38,554 bases of DNA from Corallochytrium limacisporum (taxonomy: Eukaryota; Opisthokonta), in NCBI GenBank assembly GCA_002811645.1, contig PDIP01000026.1:255511-294064 (forward strand), read 5' to 3'. The stretch's first letter is position 1; each line of letters begins with the position of its first letter. Shown in pieces: positions 9,551 to 16,700 of this stretch. The position numbers were made by a program, and so were the translations under genes. The notes under the pieces are model-generated. The model ran no database searches, had not been told where the DNA came from, and worked only from the letters and a program-made list of their open reading frames with translations.

Positions 9551-11770
9551 ATGCTGAAAACGACAATATTCGTCAGTGCGTTGTCATTCCTGCTGCTGGT
9601 TCGGGGTCAGGACACTAGTTCGGCAGAGCCTATCGAGCTCCCGCAGTTGCGGTCCCTGACATCGGCACAGAACGCATTCGGTCCCGGGTTTGGGCTTTCA
9701 CAGGCAACAACCCAAGATGGCTCCGTGCTGGTCATTGGCGCCTTTGTGGACGATGCCCCTTTCAACGGCACCGCACAAAATATTACCAGCGACGGTAACG
9801 GTGCTGTCTATGTCTTCGTCGGGAATGAGCAGGACAGCGAGATTCCCTACAGCCAATCACAACAGCTGCTGCCCTCATCCTCGCGGCGCAGGCGCCGCAC
9901 GGCTATGAGTGAGGAGGAATACGACAACATGATCCTCTTTGAGGACACCCCAGACAATGACGAATTGCTCGACCGGGCAGAGCAGGAAGATCTCAGGAGA
10001 ACGCGGCGGCAGAATGATGAAGAGGAAGCTGAAACAGAGGAAGAGACTTCTGCAGACACAAACGGGGTGACAGGTGATGCCTTTGGTACCTCTGTGGCCG
10101 TGTCTTCGGACGGACGCGTCATTGTGGTGGGCGCACCCCTCAGTGACATAAACGGCGATGAATCTGGAGCAGCCTACGTATTCTGCAAGTGCAATCCTTG
10201 CACGGACAGCTGCTCCACAGATAATGAGTTTGTGGAACGCCACGTACTCTCCGTACCCATTGCAAACCAACGCAATCCCTACGATTCATTCGGCCAATCC
10301 GTTGCCGTCTCTGAAAATGGCAACACAATTGTGGTCGGTGCTAACGGAGCCAACGTGGAAGCAGATGACTTTGACGTGGCCCTGCAAGATGCCGGCCGTG
10401 TTTATGTATTCAGCCCCAACTCGGGCACCTCATCATACGAAGTCACACAGACCATCGAAATGGACACCCCCGAAGAGGACGCCCAGTTCGGACATTCAGT
10501 TTCAATTAGCGACGATGGCAAGCGAGTGGTTATTGGTGCGCCTTTTGCCAACGCGGACGCCGGGCGTGCCTTTGTGTGGACACGCCAGGAAGACGGTGCT
10601 TTCACTGAGACGGAAGATTTGGCTGGTGGACGGCCGAAGGAAGCGTTTGGTTTTGCGGTTTCCATGTCAAGCGATGGCGAGACCATGATGGTCGGAGCAC
10701 CCCTAGCCAATATCACTGATGGTACAGTGGACACTGAGGACTACATTTCTGGTGCTGTGTATGTGTACCGCCTCTCCGATGATCCGAATTTTGATCTCAA
10801 CGATCGCCTCACTCCCCGTACAGAAGAGGTTATTACCAATAATGGAGGCATCTCTCGCTTTGGTCGGGCTCTTTCCATGGACGCCAAGGGTCGATTCTTA
10901 GGGATTGGGGCAGCTGATGGCCCTGCGAATCGCACTGAAGTGGCACCTCCCACCGGTATCGCGTACATTTACGGTCTCAATTCGGACAATCTGTATCCCC
11001 AGACTCAGATTCTCAGACCAGATGACTCCCAGAGCGAAGAAAATTTTGGTACCTCTGTGTCCGTGACCGGCACCGGCTACTATGTGGCAGTGGGTGCTCC
11101 AGGCGTCGCGACTGATGCGGACTCTGAGGGCTCTGTGGCTTCCTTTGCCACCTGCGAAAACGGCTACGAACTGGTGGACGGCGCATACCAATGTGCTTCC
11201 TGTGGTATTCGCACCAGCTGTGACTTGATGTTCGGTGTGCTACCGAAAGCTGCCTTTGCCGGCATTGTCGCTGGTGGTGGTGTGCTCTTGATGTTCTTGT
11301 TTTATGTAGCGATCACCAAGGGATGGTGTGCTTGCTTTGCTTGCGCCTGCTGTCGCAGGAAAAAGGAAAAGGAAGAGTTTACTCCAGGCATGACCCACTC
11401 CTCTCTCGGTGGGTCCACCGTGACGGGCACAGGTGCCGTAGCAGCCTGGGGGGCCGAGACAAAGAAGGATTCCATGTCGTCAACGGACATCACTCGCGGT
11501 CACGAGCACTCTTTGGGATCCCAGGACGACGGCTCCATCCACTACGAAGCGAGCGTCGAGCCAACTGCCTCAACTGGCCGCGAAGGCCAGGCGGTGCGCT
11601 TTAGCCTCCCAGCCGAGCAAAATTCACGTAGCCAGCAGCCGGCTTGGGCTGAAAATAGTTATGCCGGCAGTAACACCTACGAATTGCCCATGCAGCCGCC
11701 GACACCGGACACGTACGCTACCGTACATTCGCGCCAAGGATATTTTGATGACGAGGAATCTCTGTACTAG
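9551..11770 (+). CDS. FG-GAP seven-bladed propeller membrane protein (integrin-alpha-like ectodomain)
   Basis: A 739-residue type I membrane protein. The ATG at 9551 is chosen because a classic signal peptide (residues 1-20, hydrophobic core then VRGQ) follows at once; the open frame extends upstream only through a GTG. Seven FG-GAP/phi-FG units centre near residues 43, 178, 247, 313, 366, 437 and 499, each with an FG...DG...V/IGAP core, matching the seven-bladed propeller of integrin alpha chains. Blades 1 and 2 are separated by an acidic insert holding two polybasic sites (Arg112-116; RRTRR at 149-153). A short Cys-rich segment precedes the membrane helix (567-591). The 148-residue tail opens with a Cys-rich, likely palmitoylated stretch and a basic cluster, and ends in several tyrosine motifs (YELP, YATV, final ESLY). 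The integrin GFFKR motif is absent, so it is not a true integrin alpha. Probable role: surface adhesion or ligand binding (inferred). Confidence 0.88.
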   Translation: MLKTTIFVSALSFLLLVRGQDTSSAEPIELPQLRSLTSAQNAFGPGFGLSQATTQDGSVLVIGAFVDDAPFNGTAQNITSDGNGAVYVFVGNEQDSEIPYSQSQQLLPSSSRRRRRTAMSEEEYDNMILFEDTPDNDELLDRAEQEDLRRTRRQNDEEEAETEEETSADTNGVTGDAFGTSVAVSSDGRVIVVGAPLSDINGDESGAAYVFCKCNPCTDSCSTDNEFVERHVLSVPIANQRNPYDSFGQSVAVSENGNTIVVGANGANVEADDFDVALQDAGRVYVFSPNSGTSSYEVTQTIEMDTPEEDAQFGHSVSISDDGKRVVIGAPFANADAGRAFVWTRQEDGAFTETEDLAGGRPKEAFGFAVSMSSDGETMMVGAPLANITDGTVDTEDYISGAVYVYRLSDDPNFDLNDRLTPRTEEVITNNGGISRFGRALSMDAKGRFLGIGAADGPANRTEVAPPTGIAYIYGLNSDNLYPQTQILRPDDSQSEENFGTSVSVTGTGYYVAVGAPGVATDADSEGSVASFATCENGYELVDGAYQCASCGIRTSCDLMFGVLPKAAFAGIVAGGGVLLMFLFYVAITKGWCACFACACCRRKKEKEEFTPGMTHSSLGGSTVTGTGAVAAWGAETKKDSMSSTDITRGHEHSLGSQDDGSIHYEASVEPTASTGREGQAVRFSLPAEQNSRSQQPAWAENSYAGSNTYELPMQPPTPDTYATVHSRQGYFDDEESLY

Positions 11771-11995
11771 AAAAGTTAAGTTTCTATTTCCGCGGGGGAT
11801 AGAAAGACCATTATATTATCTATAGTATAGCATACCATTCATAACTGGACATGACAATGAGGTACACGCCTGGGTCCTCCGGGCTCTCTACAAATCCCGC
11901 TGCCCAAGCCCCGCAGCCCCCTCCCTTGGGCTCCTCCGCACCGGAAAAGTCACCAGGTATTCCTTCCCCACCCCCTTTGGTTGGTGATCAAATGC
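11771..11995. other. 3' flank of FG-GAP gene and leader of next gene
   Basis: Just after the FG-GAP stop codon lies a 7-bp stem (TTTCTAT at 11781-11787, ATAGAAA at 11799-11805), a possible 3' UTR hairpin, followed by an AT-rich stretch. From 11851 a short ATG open frame runs toward the candidate splice donor at 11996. Spliced to the acceptor at 12463 it is out of frame with the next CDS and soon stops, so it could be an upstream ORF or 5' UTR. Confidence 0.35.
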
Positions 11996-12463
11996 GTAAG
12001 TCAAAAATTTGGAACCCGGGTGTGTGTGTGTGTTGGGGGGAGCGGGGTTACACCGGTGGTACAGGGGAGAGCGACACCCTGGGGGGGAGTCGAGCCCACC
12101 GTTTTCTTAGGTGCCGTGGGGTGCAACGGATCACAGGAAGGGAACGGACAGCAAGCCCGGGGAAGCAGGAGAGGGAGACCGAAAAGGCAAGCCGAGCACA
12201 TTTCATTCCGGAGGAGTCTGCTGATTTTGGTTCCAAGCCCCAAAGTCCCCCCGGCGGCGCGGGTTGGCCGACCCGCAAGAGACCGGCAGCAGGGACGTCA
12301 GAAGCCGGCGTGTGCGGACGGGAACAGGAGCAAGTCAGCCATGCGGTTAAAGGCTACTCAAAGTACTAAAAACCCCTTGTGTGATCAATGCACAGTCACG
12401 ATGGTTTTGGGCTTTAGTTCTCATTGACCCTTCCAACCCCTTGTTACCGTTCCGCTTTCACAG
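11996..12463 (+). other. candidate 5' UTR intron
   Basis: A consensus donor GTAAGT at 11996 and a pyrimidine-rich acceptor ending CACAG at 12463 bound 468 bp of low-complexity DNA (GT run, G-runs). The acceptor is 15 bp upstream of the ATG of the next gene. Joining the sides does not extend that protein in frame from any visible ATG, which favours an untranslated-leader intron. Needs transcript support. Confidence 0.35.
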
Positions 12464-12478
12464 GCCGAGCAATACACC

Positions 12479-13012
12479 ATGACTACCAGCGATGCTAAAG
12501 AATTTTTCCTGAACTACAATAGAGTGGCCGGCATTATAACGCGTCCATTGGGGCGGAATGAATTGTTCAAAGGTTTGGACCCTGAAACAGAGATCTATGG
12601 CATCCAAACAGATTTTCGCGTCAGTGCATGGTACGTGTGGGGATTCCAGACGATGTCCAGTGATATTCTAGACCACGTCTACAAGATGAAGCCACCGGGC
12701 CTGGTTGCACACACCTTTGACATATCGTTTGATTGGTCTTGGGCCAATGGACTTATGGCCAGCAACGACACCTTCACATTTTGGGAAAAGCCAGAGGACC
12801 TAGCTGCCTTTGTTCGATGCCCTGTTCACATGGAGGGAAGGAAGAAACTCTCTCAAGCGTGGCCTACCCTTGCCAGCGGCACCTATCGTGACTTCTGGGT
12901 GAAGGTCAGCGATCTTCCTCAGCCTGGGGACTACTTTGGTACGAGAGACTTTGTAACTCGGATCAAGCAGAACGAATTCAGACCTGCGCACAAAACGAAG
13001 AAGACCCAGTAA
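12479..13012 (+). CDS. hypothetical protein, 177 aa, cytosolic
   Basis: An intact 177-codon ATG frame in good start context (ACACC before ATG) with ordinary coding composition. There is no signal peptide, membrane helix or transmembrane anchor; the C-terminus is lysine-rich. I do not recognise the family. The central FDISFDWSW...TFTFWEKPEDLAAFV...H segment has the alternating aromatic pattern of small alpha+beta-barrel proteins such as DUF3291 or antibiotic-biosynthesis-monooxygenase-like families, where a Trp-containing strand is followed by a helix and a His; this is only a weak resemblance. It is the one intact gene in the window without secretory or membrane features. A splice acceptor-like CACAG lies just upstream, so a 5' leader intron is possible. 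Its 3' end is about 690 bp from the convergent receptor gene. Confidence 0.7.
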   Translation: MTTSDAKEFFLNYNRVAGIITRPLGRNELFKGLDPETEIYGIQTDFRVSAWYVWGFQTMSSDILDHVYKMKPPGLVAHTFDISFDWSWANGLMASNDTFTFWEKPEDLAAFVRCPVHMEGRKKLSQAWPTLASGTYRDFWVKVSDLPQPGDYFGTRDFVTRIKQNEFRPAHKTKKTQ

Positions 13013-13704
13013 GAGCGCACCAATCTGTTCATTGCACCATCAGCGGAAGGCACTGACTTGTACTCCCGCGCGGAAACTTTTGTGTAAGTATATCTACCTT
13101 ACCGTCTTTGATGCTTTAGAGAAACAGGCATGGCACGCTCTTATCGCTATGATGAAGTGCACTGCATTCGCGTTGGCCACGTTTATGTGTCCCAAATCAA
13201 GCAACCGTATCCTGGTTTGACTCATGATTGTGCGAGTGCATGATGATGCCAGAATCCCTCTCCCAAACAAAGCACTACACTTGATGGTACTGTGTACCAC
13301 AGTGAAAGCTTTGCTTTCTACGTCCGTGAACATGCCTCGTCGCTTCCTTTGCCGAAGTGTGCGACCTCCATGATCGCCTCATACCCTTCCCACGCCCAAA
13401 CAGGACAACAGACAAGCCACATCGGGGATGAAGTATGCTGCCCGAACCTGAGTGCCACCCACGATCACCACGATGGGACTGTGAGGGCAGGTCGTAGAGT
13501 AATTGGGAGGTTTTGGTGCTGAGCGGGATCCCAAACCCCCCCCGGGGGGAGGCCCCAATGGCCGATACAACCAACCACCACCGTTCAGTTAACGTCGTCA
13601 CACCTTCCCCGGGGGTGCGTGTGCACATTTAGCGGTTCTTTATAAGATGATTTCGATATTCTATGTATTTGGGTATGGTATGTCGATTTAGATTCTTAAT
13701 GTTC
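13013..13704. other. convergent intergenic region
   Basis: The 3' ends of the 177-aa gene (+) and the first LNR receptor (-) face each other across this stretch. Only short overlapping frames are present. A C8G6 junction with a flanking GGCCCC lies near 13537-13557. No gene is visible. Confidence 0.5.
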
Positions 13705-16700
13705 TCATTGTAGGTAGGTATCATCCTTCAAGGCTGGTATGTTCCGGGGGGTCTCGCCCTCACCAATTTCTGACGAGCTATTGCTGGAAGTGGAAGTGCG
13801 GCGACCGTCGTAAAAATTGAGGACTCCGTCGTGGGACGGCGCGTACCTCAGTCCTCCGTCGATTGAACCCTTGGACGCGTTCTTGCGGAGGAGGGGATCT
13901 GAAGCCAAACCAGGCACCTTAGACAACCAGCCTGGAATTTTCGAATCGTCACTCTTGTAGAGATCCCGATCGCTCTGATCGTATAACATAGCTGCCCGAC
14001 TAAGTGGTCTTGGCATGTTTTCGTCTCCCAATTGTTTTAGGAATGTCTCGTCACTCGGGGCCCGCTTTGTCGCCCTGCGCACGCATCTGGGATCTGGATC
14101 ATCAACAATACCCAGGGAACGACGCATAACTGTACGCGCCCGCTTCACGATTTCAGCTTCCTTACCACGGCGTCGCTCCCAGAAGCGCTCAACGCTGTCT
14201 AGAACCATCACCATGACAATCAGAATAGTGCTGGCAATAGCACTCAACTGACTGATCAAGGCAGTCAAGGTTGTCTTGCGTGTAACCGTAGTCTTGTACT
14301 CCAAATTGTTCTGCAGCAGAACAAATTCCACAGTCGGGGCGTTATGCTGACTGACGTCGGTGACCGAGTCAGCCCGCTGAGTCACGGCCGCGGTATCCAC
14401 CGTAAAGCCAGTCTCTACCTTATAGCCGGAGGCGGCTGTGATCCCGCCCCAATACTTGCCGAAGCTCACAAAGCGTGAGCGATGGAACTGGGACTGAACA
14501 GTCAACTTCAGCTGGTCCGAGCGATCTACAGTGAACACAAAGTCCTCCGGTGGATTGATGGCGGCCGAGTAGGAAGTCGGCTCCGCCTCAATCGGAGAAT
14601 TGGCCAGGAAGGTAACACGAGAGGCAGACAGAATACTGCACGCGCGTAGCTCCAAATCGAAACCCGCTCTGTCGGTATCCCACGTACCGGTGATCTGCAC
14701 GGAACCCAGGAGACTCCCAGCGCCGTCGTAGTAGCAGCCGCTCTCCCAGTTCGCATCGTCCGGAGCATTGGTCGGGCGAACAAACTGAACGTCTGTGTCA
14801 GTGTTGCTGGTCAGCACGCAATCCACGGTTGAGGTGTCAGCACTAGAGGGTGTGACATAGAAGGCAAAGGTAATGACCGCGGTCAATGGTGCCCACTCGT
14901 CCAGGGATAGACCCTCGAAATCTATTGATCCAGGGTCATCTGCAGACGCAGCCACAAAGGTACGGGTAATCACCACATTCTCAAAGAAGTAGGCCGCAAG
15001 CAAGTTCAACCAGGCGACGGCAACAACAAAGACCGCGAGTATGGAAAAGCATGCACGAATGGAGGTCTTGACAAGAGTCTGCAGGAACAGCTTGCCTGTC
15101 TGATCAAACTCAATGGTGTGCTCAATGCGACGAGGTTTGAGAATATGAATCAGCACCAGCTTCTCAGCAGTCCAGCTGGGCAAAGCCTTCAACAAAACTA
15201 TAACAACGAAGGCCACAACTGCGGCTGTACCACCCACAACAATGTAAGCGTGGTTCATGAAGGCAGCGGCCTCGCCGGGACGGTTGCTCTCGGTGCTAAA
15301 GTCTGTCTCGGTGCTGGCCGAATAGTAGCCGTAGCCGTCGTCATCAAGTTCATCAGGAGTTGCATCTTCTGGGGCACTAGCTCGGCGTCGTCGGACCTTA
15401 CCAGGCTTTTCATCACTGTCGTCAATTTCAGAATTGGGAAGACGCAGCGGTGCCGGAGCGCCATAAGGACACTCATATCCCTCCGGGCATGACATACACT
15501 CCTTCGCTCCAGTTTCAGGGTCACTGATCTGGTACTGGCCACGCGGGCAAGGCGTACAGCGACTGCCATCAACAGCGACGGTGCCACCAGGACAAGCCAG
15601 ACAAGAGCCCATGACATTGTATGAGGGTGCAATTGCACCGGGGGGACACGGCGTACAGGTTGCAAATTGCGCGTTGTAGTAGTCACCAGGTCGACATCCG
15701 GCGCTGACACTCACCATGGCACTCTCGGTGATCTTGCGGGAAGAAGTGGAATCAGGAGAATCTTCGGAAACAATGTAAGGGGCAGTGATGTACATGACAT
15801 TGTTCATCGTAGACACGACGCTACTCAGCCGGTGTCCAGCCAGTTTTCGATAGTCCACATGGACACCATATGTTCCGTTAGTGATAAATTCGATCTCACT
15901 GGGCAGCAAAGCACTCTCGACACTGGGAAGCAAGCTCTTTGATCCGACGGGTAAGCTGAAGCTGTTCAACAGACCGCTCACACTAAGGCCATCTGTAAGT
16001 TGCGCAGCTTGAATTCCCTGACTAAAGTCCTTGAGATCAAAGAATTTGATGGCACGATCACTCAGCGAGATTCCCCATTCTTTGTAGTTGGTGGCAATAG
16101 GGTTACTCGTAAACCGCGGGAGCGTTGCACAATCTGGACACAAGCGCAAGATAGAGCTTGTCAGGCGATCTTGCACTGATACGTCACCGGGATCCTCTTC
16201 GTTCCAGAGACCACATTCAAGACCTGCTGCTCCGAGCATGCATGCGCCACTAGGAAGGGCTGTTGCGGCCGTAAACGTGGAAGAAATGGTGCGGTCCGCA
16301 AAGATATCGAATCCTTCTCCCACATCTTTTCCTCTCATCAACGACACTCCCCCGAGACCTTGAATGGCGTAGTGAATCTGGTTGTCTGAACGCGAGAGAT
16401 ACGCACTCTGGTGAACCAGATGCATGGGGTACAGACGAAAGTCAACAAATTTGTACCATTCCGCGCTCATTTCTTCCAACTCGTTACGGGCCTCAGAGAC
16501 GTAGCCATCAAAGAGAGTGGCCTTCGCATCTCTTGCCGGTTGCATCGACTCTGGGTGGTAAAAGACAATCCGACCACATGCCTGGATCATCACACGCTTC
16601 TCTGTGTTGTCCGGTAGGGTAATTACGGATGGACCAGTGGCAATACGACAGTCATATGGATTTGGATCCATCGGATCTGCTGCGTCGGACGCCAGTTCGA

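Noticed and set aside
9551-11770. Calling the FG-GAP protein an integrin alpha subunit
   Set aside because: No stalk domains and no GFFKR motif; only the propeller resembles integrin alpha.
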